NCBI GenBank assembly: GCA_016841955.1
Contig: JAENYE010000001.1
Location: 570,025 to 634,024 of the forward strand
Direction of reading: 5' to 3'
Length of the DNA stretch: 64,000 nucleotides
DNA from: Methanobacteriota archaeon
GTDB lineage: Archaea; Halobacteriota; Methanomicrobia; Methanomicrobiales; Methanoculleaceae
The translations under genes were made by a program, and so were the position numbers. The notes beneath the pieces were generated by a model. That model saw only the letters and a list, made by a program, of their open reading frames with translations. It made no database searches and was not told the origin of the DNA. Positions 7,860 to 15,548 of the stretch are shown in pieces (the first letter of the stretch is position 1; each line of letters begins with the position of its first letter).

Positions 7860-8819
7860 ATGGAGTGGAAGGACGTTTTCCCGGTTCTCGCGGGCGGGCT
7901 CGTGATCCTGATCGTCGCTCTCGTAGTGAAACCCGTCCTCCTCGGGGAGCCGATCGGCCTCGTCTCTCCCGGACCTGCGGCGGTCCAAAAACCGCCCGTA
8001 TATGTCCCGCCCGCACCGGTACCGTCGGCTACTCCTTTCCCGGATGACGGCGCGGCCTACACCCGGAATTTCCGTTGGACGGCGATCGACGGCGGCGTCC
8101 AGACGACGCAGGTTCGGATCCCGGAGGCGCTCTTCCTTGCGCACCGGGAGACACCCCAGATCGCCGACCCGCTCGCCTGGGGAAGGTACGCCATCGCCGA
8201 TGCCGACCGGCCGATCCTCGAGGACCTCGCCCACCGGATCGCTCCCCCCGCCGGAAATCCGGAGGAAGATTACTTCCGGCTGATGAACCTCGTCTTCTTC
8301 GTCCAGCAGATCCCGTATGAGCTCGACAGCAGCACGGACTCCTACGTCGAGGGGGTCATCCCCCGCAACGCCGTGCGCCAGGGTGGGGAAGCCGGATACT
8401 CCAAGTATCCCGTCGAGATGCTCGTCGACGGGAGGGGGGACTGCGAGGATGCGTCTATCCTGATGGCGGGGCTCCTCGACGCTCTCGGCTACGACACGGT
8501 GCTGCTCAGGTACCCGGAGCACATGGCCCTCGGCATCCGGATGAATGAGTTCAACCCCTACTACGCGAAGTACACGCCGAAATACTTCGCATACGAGGGG
8601 AAGCACTACTACTACGTCGAGGGGACGGATTTTGACTGGGTGAACATCTCGGCCGACTCCCCGGTGCGCCGGGGAAAACCGTTCCCCATCGGAGACGCCG
8701 ACGGCACGGGCATCCCGGGCGTGAGGTCGGGGACACCGGAGATCATCCCCCTTCACTACGTCCCCACGCCCGCTGAATACCGCATCCGCCCGGCCCGGCT
8801 GCCGGCGGGGGGAGCGTGA
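7860..8819 (+). CDS. Membrane-anchored transglutaminase-like protein
   Basis: 319 residues: one N-terminal transmembrane anchor (VLAGGLVILIVALVVKPVLL, about 9-28), a proline-rich linker, then an extracytoplasmic papain-fold transglutaminase-like domain. The probable catalytic cysteine is in GDCEDAS near residue 199 and the histidine in YPEHMALGI near 221, followed by a tyrosine-rich KYFAYEGKHYYYVEGTD segment carrying the acidic residue. Activity could be proteolysis or cross-linking at the cell surface. GAGGTT sits seven bases before the ATG. It overlaps the next gene's region and forms a two-gene unit with it. Confidence 0.8.
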   Translation: MEWKDVFPVLAGGLVILIVALVVKPVLLGEPIGLVSPGPAAVQKPPVYVPPAPVPSATPFPDDGAAYTRNFRWTAIDGGVQTTQVRIPEALFLAHRETPQIADPLAWGRYAIADADRPILEDLAHRIAPPAGNPEEDYFRLMNLVFFVQQIPYELDSSTDSYVEGVIPRNAVRQGGEAGYSKYPVEMLVDGRGDCEDASILMAGLLDALGYDTVLLRYPEHMALGIRMNEFNPYYAKYTPKYFAYEGKHYYYVEGTDFDWVNISADSPVRRGKPFPIGDADGTGIPGVRSGTPEIIPLHYVPTPAEYRIRPARLPAGGA

Positions 8820-8824
8820 GGCCC

Positions 8825-9418
8825 ATGGACCTGAAGGTTCCGAAACTCGAAAAGCCCAAACTGCCGAAGATCACCATCAGCCGGAGGCAGGCGCTCACTG
8901 CCGCCGGGACGGCGGTTGCCGTGATAGCCATCGCCTTCATCGGGGGGGCGCTTCTTCTCGACTACACCGGAGACCGGCAGGTTGCAACGTTCGGCAGCCA
9001 TGTGGCGGCATCGGAGGGCGACCTCTCCCTGGTCTCCGGGAAGATCTCCTCTCTTATGCGCTCTTCTCCGGACGACCTGTCGGTTGCCGAATGCGACGCC
9101 TACATGCGGGAGTTTGCAGCCATCGCCGACTACGGCATGGGGGTCACGGCCTGCCACCGGCAGATCGTCGGGGCCGACAGGGTCCCGGGAGCGTATGCCG
9201 GAGCGCAATTGGCCTACGTCCGGGCGCTCGATAACCTGAACCGCGCGTTCTCGCTCTGGTCGTCGGCCGCGGCCGCTTACGACGCAAAAGCCTATACCGC
9301 GGCGAAAGAGAACCTCGCCCGGGCGGATCAGGCGTGGAAAGAGTACACTGCCGCGGTTGAAGACTACGACCGGGAGCTCCGGAGTGCAGAAGAGGGAGGA
9401 TGGATCCCTCCCGTCTAG
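8825..9418 (+). CDS. Single-pass membrane protein of unknown function, partner of the transglutaminase-like gene
   Basis: About 197 residues: a lysine/proline-rich cytosolic start (LKVPKLEKPKLPKITIS), one transmembrane helix (ALTAAGTAVAVIAIAFIGGALLL), and an external, mostly alpha-helical domain with alanine-rich helices ending in acidic residues. I do not recognise a family. ATG 8825 has GGGGGGAG ten bases upstream; GTG 8816, overlapping the preceding stop as GTGA, is the alternative. Its stop TAG shares the same CTAG tetranucleotide with the stop of the convergent lipoprotein gene. Confidence 0.65.
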   Translation: MDLKVPKLEKPKLPKITISRRQALTAAGTAVAVIAIAFIGGALLLDYTGDRQVATFGSHVAASEGDLSLVSGKISSLMRSSPDDLSVAECDAYMREFAAIADYGMGVTACHRQIVGADRVPGAYAGAQLAYVRALDNLNRAFSLWSSAAAAYDAKAYTAAKENLARADQAWKEYTAAVEDYDRELRSAEEGGWIPPV

Positions 9419-10068
9419 ACGAGGTACTTCTCCGGGACCAGGATAGAGATCTCAAGCGCTTTTAAGGACCCGGAACGAACGATAAAGTAATAATCCCCGT
9501 ACCCCTCGAGAATCGTGAACTGCTCTTTCTTTTCCTTGAATTTGCTGTCCTCATACGGGAAGTCGTTCCGGGAGTAGCGGATGGTCTTAATGTCCCGGTT
9601 GGGGTCGTCTTTTTCGTGGATCTCGATCGCAAGCCAGGGATAATCGCCAATCGGCGTTGCGCTCACGTTGACGGCCCAGTACGGGAAGGGAATATGGTAG
9701 ACTTCGGTGGCGAGAACGGAGGGAACGGAGGGAAGGTCCGTGCAGGCCACCCTCGCGTACCTGGTCATGCCGCCGGAGACCTGGATATTTTCGGGCGGTT
9801 TCATCATCGTCGTCGTGGGCGTCGGGGTTGCGATGTGGTAGGTCTGCGGGTCGACGAACTCCACGCTCAGCGGCATCTTATCCCCCCGGACGGGTCCGGC
9901 CGGCGTGGGGGCCGGCAGGCCCGCCCCTACCGCCTGCACCTCCGTCGGCGCCGGTGTCGGGGTGGGGGAGACCGGTTGTGCGTTCCCGGCATCCCCGGCG
10001 GCGGTACAGCCTCCGGCGACGACGGACGCCGCTAGAAGGATCAGGAGCAGGATATGGCGCCCTTGCAT
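9415..10068 (-). CDS. Lipoprotein with Pro/Thr-rich stalk, unknown function
   Basis: 217 residues. A signal peptide ends in the lipobox VVAGGC, so the mature protein should be lipid-anchored outside the membrane. Residues 24-62 are a Pro/Thr stalk (PVSPTPTPAPTE), then comes a beta-rich domain (YARVACTDLP, PFPYWAVNV, IEIHEKDDP, YGDYYFIVRSG). No named domain recognised. It converges with the transglutaminase partner and shares its CTAG stop. Confidence 0.75.
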   Translation of the reverse strand: MQGRHILLLILLAASVVAGGCTAAGDAGNAQPVSPTPTPAPTEVQAVGAGLPAPTPAGPVRGDKMPLSVEFVDPQTYHIATPTPTTTMMKPPENIQVSGGMTRYARVACTDLPSVPSVLATEVYHIPFPYWAVNVSATPIGDYPWLAIEIHEKDDPNRDIKTIRYSRNDFPYEDSKFKEKKEQFTILEGYGDYYFIVRSGSLKALEISILVPEKYLV

Positions 10069-10272
10069 GGTATTCTCTTTCTTAATGGGCCCTATTAGTA
10101 GTTACCCATCCGCAACGCCCCTGTCCGGGAAGATCAGCCTGGTCAATTCCCGGGCGACGGAATGCCTCGCGCCCGATCGCCAACCAGGAGAAACCGGGGG
10201 CGGTGGTACACGGATTATATGGGCGAAAGACGCATCATGTATACAACAGGCCGGTAATCAGGGGGATCATTC

Positions 10273-11010
10273 ATGGAGAAGAATGAACTTGTCAGCATAT
10301 CGCAGGGAACGCTCGCGATCATGAACCCCACCACGCCGGAGAAGGTGCTTGCCGCCGGGCGGGCGGCAGGGCTCCGGGAGGAGTCCCGTGTCGTGGAGAT
10401 CGGGTGCGGAAACGGGACGATCCTCGCTCTCTGGGGGCGCGAGTACGGGATATCCGGCCTCGGCATCGAGGCCCGCGAGGATGCCTGCAGCCGGGCGGAG
10501 GAGACGTTCCGGGCGTCGGGGCTCGGCGACCGACTTTGCGTCCGGTGCATGGACGCCCGGGAGTACGTCCCCGACGAGCCGTTCGACTGTGCCGCGGCGA
10601 TCGGGGCGTCCCACATCCGGGGCGGGTTTGCGGCGACGCTCGACGCCCTCCTTGGCATGGTCTCGGACGAGGGGACCATCGTCATCGGCGACCGCTGCTG
10701 GCGGTCCGACCGCACCCCGCCCGAGTTCGCCCGGGAGTGGCCCGACGTCCTGACCGAGTACGAGATCCTCGGGGCCGCGCGGGAGGCCGGGCTCGACGTC
10801 GCCGCCGTCGTCCGGTCGGACGCGGACGACTGGGACCGTTACGAGTCGGGGATCTGGCAGTCGGTCCTCTCCTGGCTCGGCGACCACCCCGATCATCCCG
10901 AGCGCGACTTCATGATCGACTACCTTCACCGTATCCAGGACGAGTACTTCGGCTACGGTCGCGAGCACATGGGCTGGGCGATCTTTGTCCTGGTGCCCGG
11001 GTTCTGGTGA
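10273..11010 (+). CDS. Class I SAM-dependent methyltransferase
   Basis: 245 residues of a Rossmann methyltransferase. Motif I is VVEIGCGNGT (about 41-50), followed by the acidic ribose contact in LGIEARED and motif IV near CAAAIGASHIRGG. The C-terminal half is aromatic and resembles small-molecule methyltransferases of the UbiE/arsenite class rather than rRNA enzymes; substrate unknown. A TATA box ATTATATGG (10213-10221) and CAGGGGGATC before the ATG support the start. A 26-codon frame (11007-11087) begins in the stop codon (GTGA) but is too short to call. Confidence 0.82.
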   Translation: MEKNELVSISQGTLAIMNPTTPEKVLAAGRAAGLREESRVVEIGCGNGTILALWGREYGISGLGIEAREDACSRAEETFRASGLGDRLCVRCMDAREYVPDEPFDCAAAIGASHIRGGFAATLDALLGMVSDEGTIVIGDRCWRSDRTPPEFAREWPDVLTEYEILGAAREAGLDVAAVVRSDADDWDRYESGIWQSVLSWLGDHPDHPERDFMIDYLHRIQDEYFGYGREHMGWAIFVLVPGFW

Positions 11011-11205
11011 GCGAGCTGGAAGGCTCTCTGGAGCTACCCGACATAAACCCGGACAATACCCCGTTGCTGATGGAAGTCAGGCGGTGACTCTGATGGAAGT
11101 TCTCAGAATGCCGGGATATGCGAGCGAGAGCACCGTCGGGTGCGAATCGCGACGCTCCATCAGGAGCGGGGCGTGAGAAGATCGAAGGTCTTTGAATCGA
11201 CAGGA

Positions 11206-11284
11206 TCTCACGCGAAGACGCGAAGGCGCGAAGTCGGAAGAGTTGTTGAGAGTCCCCTTCGCGTCCTTCGCGGCTTCGCGTGAG
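11206..11284. repeat. CGCGAAG-heptamer hairpin element, copy 1
   Basis: The left arm is three CGCGAAG heptamers after CTCA (11207-11233) and the right arm (11257-11284) is their near-perfect reverse complement ending CGCGTGAG; the loop is about 23 bases. It lies between two convergent genes, downstream of both. The remaining 406-bp gap (11011-11416) has other short hairpins (GCTCC-ATCA-GGAGC near 11154-11167) and no supported gene. Confidence 0.85.
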
Positions 11285-11416
11285 GCAACGAGGTAGGGAC
11301 TGCTATTAGAATTACTCCCCCCAATTCCCCGGGAGAGTAACCCCACCGTCGACGGAGGCAGGTGGTATGACCTCGGGCAGGGGTTTTTCTTCGGAGCCAA
11401 AAAAGGGAAGTTCCGG

Positions 11417-13072
11417 TTACGCCCCGGCGTATACCCCGGAGCCGACGAACCATTCCCCGTCCACCGGGGCCACATAACATAGTTTCAGCCCGTCAAGGCC
11501 GGTATCGGGGTTATAGTAGGTGACGTACACGTACCCGCCCCCGGCCTGTGCGGCGGCGATCTCGAGCATGGTCACCCTGACACCGAACCGGTCCTCCAGA
11601 CCCAGGCGGTTCGTCCCGACGAACTCGGGCTGGTAGGGCAGTGCGAGCGTCGTCCCGTCCGTCTCGTATGCGAAGATATACGCCCCGCCGTCGGCAAAGT
11701 CCCCGGAGAGGTCGTTGAACGCGGCGCATGCCGCCTCTCTTCCATGCTCCTGCGCATAGTCTCTTGCAGACTTCACCCGCTGCACGAGGGTCTCCCTGAC
11801 CTGTGTGTCAAACCCGGTCCCGACCCCCGGCATGTAGACGCCCGAACCGACGAACCAGGTCTCGTCCACCGGCAGGACATACCCGAGTTTGAGCTCTTCG
11901 GCATACCCGTTTGCCGGGTTAGGATAGACGTAGTAGATGCTGCCGCCCCCTTCCGCCGCAATCCTGCTCATGCCATAGATGTACGCCACGCCGCTCGAGT
12001 CGTGCACGCCGCTGCGATCCGTGCCGATGAACCCCTGCTGGAAGGGAAGGGCAAGGACGGTGCCGTTCATGTCGTAGGCGAAGATGTAGAGCTCACCCCT
12101 GACGAACTCACCGTCCGGGTCGTTGAACGCGGCAAGTGCGTCGGTGCGTCCGTGCTCCCGTGCGTAGAGAGCCGCCCCGGCAACGAAGGCCTTCATCTCG
12201 TCGGCTGCATCCGCCGCAGGCTGCCTCTCGCGTATTGCAGCCTGCAGATCTCCCGCATCGGTGTTCCGCGTGACGACGACGCGCCACTCGGCTCCGTCGA
12301 TGCCGGCGGTATCCCATTTCGCCTCCTTCGTCACGTTCCGCTCCCAGTTCCTGTCCCAGAACGAGTATTCGAGGGATCCGGAGGGTTCGGCAACGATACG
12401 GCCGAACGCCTCCTGGAGCCCCGGGGATTGGTATCCCGGATCCGAGAAGAGGTTGCGCCCGATCTCCTCGGGGGTCGTGTCGTAGATCACCCGTCCGTCG
12501 GTCTGCGTCACCCAGACGTCGTACGGCGTGCCGTTCGTCAGGGGCGCGATCACCCGATCGATAAGAGCGTCGGGCCGATACGCGATACTTACGAATCCCA
12601 GGTACTCCTCCTCCTCCCCGAAGACCGGATAGCTCTGGGCGATCCCGGAGAACCCTTCCTCCAGAGAGAAGACCTGGCTGACGATCGGCGCCTGCTCCAG
12701 GACTGCCCGCTGTGTCTGCGGGTTGGACGAGAGGTCACTGTTCATCAGGTCGGCGTAGTTCTCGGGCACGGCCGTAACCACGATACCGTCTTTCGTTATC
12801 ACCAGGGCCGACTCCGTATAGGGGTGGTCCAGCATCGTCTGCCGCACCGCCTCCTTCCCGGCGGTACTCGTAAGCCCGGTCCCCCCGAGCGCCCGGGCGT
12901 CCTCCGCGGTCGAGGCACGGACCGACTCAAGTTCGTCGTTTATCCCGGAGACGGCATCCAGGAGGACCGAATCCCCGGTTACCTGCTGAGGGGGTTGACC
13001 CTCTTCCGTGCAGCCTGCCCCGATTACCGCGGCGGCGATGAGAAGGGTGGCGATTATTGCAGTTATTCGCAT
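11417..13072 (-). CDS. Cache-domain lipoprotein sensor (no signalling domain)
   Basis: 551 residues, with a signal peptide ending in lipobox AVIGAGC. Residues ~35-270 look like a double Cache (PAS-like) ligand-binding domain as in chemoreceptors (ESALVITKDGIVVTAVP, LGFVSIAYRPDALIDRVI, DVWVTQTDGRVIYDT). Two tandem copies of a single-Cache module follow, each with YAREHGR/YAQEHGR, AAFND, YIFAYD/YIFAYE, ALPFQ/ALPYQ and WFVGSGVY. There is no membrane-spanning helix into the cytosol and no kinase or receptor tail, so it acts as a surface binding protein, perhaps feeding a separate receptor. Ligand unknown. Confidence 0.82.
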   Translation of the reverse strand: MRITAIIATLLIAAAVIGAGCTEEGQPPQQVTGDSVLLDAVSGINDELESVRASTAEDARALGGTGLTSTAGKEAVRQTMLDHPYTESALVITKDGIVVTAVPENYADLMNSDLSSNPQTQRAVLEQAPIVSQVFSLEEGFSGIAQSYPVFGEEEEYLGFVSIAYRPDALIDRVIAPLTNGTPYDVWVTQTDGRVIYDTTPEEIGRNLFSDPGYQSPGLQEAFGRIVAEPSGSLEYSFWDRNWERNVTKEAKWDTAGIDGAEWRVVVTRNTDAGDLQAAIRERQPAADAADEMKAFVAGAALYAREHGRTDALAAFNDPDGEFVRGELYIFAYDMNGTVLALPFQQGFIGTDRSGVHDSSGVAYIYGMSRIAAEGGGSIYYVYPNPANGYAEELKLGYVLPVDETWFVGSGVYMPGVGTGFDTQVRETLVQRVKSARDYAQEHGREAACAAFNDLSGDFADGGAYIFAYETDGTTLALPYQPEFVGTNRLGLEDRFGVRVTMLEIAAAQAGGGYVYVTYYNPDTGLDGLKLCYVAPVDGEWFVGSGVYAGA

Positions 13073-13278
13073 AATCGAAGGTACTCGGTAGTATTATTTA
13101 ACATGCTGGATTTTGTAGGTCTGTTTGCGAAAAAACGTGATAACAGGTGGGTTAACACGCTCTCCGGCGGCGTGCAGAGGTGCATGGCGCCGGGCCGTAA
13201 GCCTGCCTGCAACTCGCGGTACTCCGGACGCGATACCTACCGAAAAATTGTATTGCCTGCCTGCCGAAGGGTCCCGGC

Positions 13279-13971
13279 ATGGAGGTCTCTGTCGGCACGA
13301 GCGGGTGGGCGTACGCGTGGAACCGGGGAAGGAGCCTCGCGTGGTTCGTGGAACACTCAGGCCTCGATGCTATCGAGTTGAACGCGAGTTTTTACGGGTT
13401 CCCGTCGGAGAAATCGGTCCGTTCGTGGGCCGATACAGGATCGGCACTGCGGTGGAGCGTCAAGGTGAACCGGTCGGTCACTCACCGGCACCGGTTCAAC
13501 GAGAAGGCGATCCCCGTCTGGGAACGGTTCCGCGAGCGGTTCCACCCCCTCGACGATATTGTCGACTTCTACCTGTTCCAGGCACCACCGGCGTTCACGG
13601 ACGTCGATCGCATCATCGCATTTGCAGAGGCGATCGATCTTAGGCGGCGGTGTGCCGTGGAGGTCCGCAACCCCACGGTGCTCGGTGACGACGAGGCGTG
13701 CCGGAGGCTGCGGGAAGCGGCCGTCCTGGTCTCGGTCGATTCTCCCGACTTTTGGGAGCGGATATTCCCCGACGATACCGTCTACCTCCGGATGCACGGC
13801 CGTGAGGGCTGGTACCGGCACGACTATACCGAGAGCGAACTCGCCGCTGTCCGGGATCGAATCGTCGGCATCGGCCCGGAACGGGCGTATATCTTCTTCA
13901 ACAACGATCACGCCATGCTCGAGGACGCGAGAGCGATGGTGCGCCTCTTCGAGCGGAAGTCTCCTGTCTGA
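13279..13971 (+). CDS. DUF72 (YecE-like) TIM-barrel protein
   Basis: 230 residues of the DUF72 family. The opening VSVGTSGWAYAWNRG and the ELNASFYGFPS, WSVKVNRSVTH, CAVEVRNPTVLGDD and VYLRMHGREGWYRHDYTESEL segments are characteristic strands of this barrel. Function is not established. It stands alone, divergent from the Cache lipoprotein. The AT-rich sequence upstream (AAAAATTG, about 13243) may be its TATA element, but I cannot fix it. Confidence 0.85.
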   Translation: MEVSVGTSGWAYAWNRGRSLAWFVEHSGLDAIELNASFYGFPSEKSVRSWADTGSALRWSVKVNRSVTHRHRFNEKAIPVWERFRERFHPLDDIVDFYLFQAPPAFTDVDRIIAFAEAIDLRRRCAVEVRNPTVLGDDEACRRLREAAVLVSVDSPDFWERIFPDDTVYLRMHGREGWYRHDYTESELAAVRDRIVGIGPERAYIFFNNDHAMLEDARAMVRLFERKSPV

Positions 13972-14200
13972 CGGCGAGAAACAATCGTCTTCTCTCTATA
14001 GCGTTGATTTCTCGTTTGTTTCAATTCAATAGCCACGCCGCTACACCTATACGGGAAAACACCAGACCATTCAAAATTCTTTCGGCAAATTGGGGCAAAA
14101 ACGGGGATTGATTGGCGATACGAAATAGAATCGTATAAATATCGCATGGATCATCTAATAGCTTGGGGAACTATTACCCCGGTGACATGAGAGAACTTAG

Positions 14201-14330
14201 ACGCGAGTGGGACGCTTCCCCACGGGGAAGTGTCCGCACTCACTCGTCGCGTGCGGCGTTTGCCGCGTTTGGGCGGTCGGGTGGGCATCCACCCCCCGCA
14301 CCCCCTCTAGCGCTGGAGCGCTCTCTTTTC
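14201..14330. repeat. Cluster of palindromes forming the 3' end of larC
   Basis: A long imperfect inverted repeat (14201-14252) is centred on CTTCCCCACGGGGAAG; it is followed by GCGGC-GTTT-GCCGC, GGGTGG-GCAT-CCACCC and AGCGCT-GG-AGCGCT. The cluster supplies the stop and the last ~30 codons of larC. The stretch 13972-14200 before it is AT-richer and holds no gene I can support. Confidence 0.6.
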
Positions 14331-15532
14331 CATTCCGATATGCGCAGCCTGACCGCATCGTCCACGAACCGGAGAGGGATTCCCTGTTCCCGTGCGATCG
14401 CCGCGAGGTCGTCGTACTCGGGTTTCTCTGCGATCAGACGGCCGTTGACGGTCGAGGTCTTCACCCGGACGGGATACACCCTGCCGCCGAGACTGACCGG
14501 CACAGTCTCCTTCTCCCGGGCGGCCACCACCTTCCGGAACTCGTACACCCGCACCCCGAGAGTCCCGGTCTCCTCCATGAGAACCCGGACCAGGTGGTCT
14601 TCATCTCCCGCCGCCGCCATCACCGATACGACGCTGACCGGCCGGTTCTTCTTCCCGAGCGCCGGGGTGACGAAGACGTCCACCGCCCCCTCCGCAAAGA
14701 GGCGCTCGACCGCGTACCCGACCACCTCCCCGGGGATATCGTCGAGGTTCGTCTCGAGGATGACGATCCGGTCCTCTCCGGGAGGGAGGCTCTCCCCCTC
14801 CACCACCCGGAGCAGGTCGGGCCGCCCAGGAACCTCCCGGGTGCCGGTACCGTAGCCGACCCGGACGGGGACCATGGCCGGGTAAGGACTCACGGCACGC
14901 TCCGCGAGGCCGGCGAGCAGGGCCGCCCCGGTCGGCGTGGTCAGCTCCACGTCGACGGGCGCGGAGGCGTACGGGAACCGGTGCCGGGCGAGGATATCGA
15001 GCGTCGCCGGCGCGGGCCCGGGGATCTCGCCGTACTCCGTCCGGATGGTCCCGGCGCCGAGCGCCGGCGGAGTTGCAACGATCGTACCCTCGAGGAACCC
15101 CGCCCGGTCGAGGAGCAGCATCGTGCCGACGACGGAAAAGATCGTCTCTACCGGGACGATTGCGTGCGGCGAAAATCCGGACCGGTGGAGGTGCGCCTCG
15201 GCGGCGGCGAGGTCGTCAAGGATCGCAAGCGTCCGGGAGCATGCGCCCGGCGAGAGGCCTGCCGCACCAGCGGCCGTGGCAGCCGCCTCCAGGAGGTCGT
15301 TCGCGTCCCTCGCGCCCTCCTCCCGGATGGCGATCGCAAGGCGGGTCGCCGTGATCCCGCCGGCATCCACGGTCTCCGCCTCGTAGCTGAACTCCCGGCA
15401 GATCTCGAGGTCCCGGATCGCGTCCGCAAGCGGATCGAGTGCGCGGGACTCGCCGAGGAGATCGATGAGGGACGCAAGGAGCATATTCCCTGCTATCCCC
15501 GCGCATGCCGGGTCGATGACGAGGACCTTCAT
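14240..15532 (-). CDS. larC: LarC-like nickel-pincer cofactor biosynthesis protein
   Basis: About 430 residues of the LarC/UPF0272 family; in lactobacilli LarC inserts nickel into the pyridinium dithiocarboxylate cofactor of lactate racemase. Conserved parts are MKVLVIDPACAGIAGNMLLA at the start, HLHRSGFSPHAIVPVETI, TPTGAALLAGLAE, LETNLDDIPGEVVGYAVERL and DVFVTPALGKKNRP. ATG 15532 lies 16 bp after the stop of the upstream unknown gene, an operon arrangement. The last ~25 residues (SSARGGAGGGCPPDRPNAAN) are encoded by a palindrome cluster and look acquired. No larA, larB or larE is in the window, so the target is unknown. Confidence 0.85.
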   Translation of the reverse strand: MKVLVIDPACAGIAGNMLLASLIDLLGESRALDPLADAIRDLEICREFSYEAETVDAGGITATRLAIAIREEGARDANDLLEAAATAAGAAGLSPGACSRTLAILDDLAAAEAHLHRSGFSPHAIVPVETIFSVVGTMLLLDRAGFLEGTIVATPPALGAGTIRTEYGEIPGPAPATLDILARHRFPYASAPVDVELTTPTGAALLAGLAERAVSPYPAMVPVRVGYGTGTREVPGRPDLLRVVEGESLPPGEDRIVILETNLDDIPGEVVGYAVERLFAEGAVDVFVTPALGKKNRPVSVVSVMAAAGDEDHLVRVLMEETGTLGVRVYEFRKVVAAREKETVPVSLGGRVYPVRVKTSTVNGRLIAEKPEYDDLAAIAREQGIPLRFVDDAVRLRISEWKRERSSARGGAGGGCPPDRPNAANAARDE

Positions 15533-15548
15533 GTTCCTCGCAGGGTCC

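Noticed and set aside
11007-11087. 26-codon frame beginning in the methyltransferase stop (GTGA)
   Set aside because: Acidic and protein-like but too short and without further support to list as a gene.
11744-13381. 545-codon plus-strand frame antisense to the Cache lipoprotein
   Set aside because: Composition is that of a reverse shadow; the minus-strand product has a signal peptide and repeated Cache modules.
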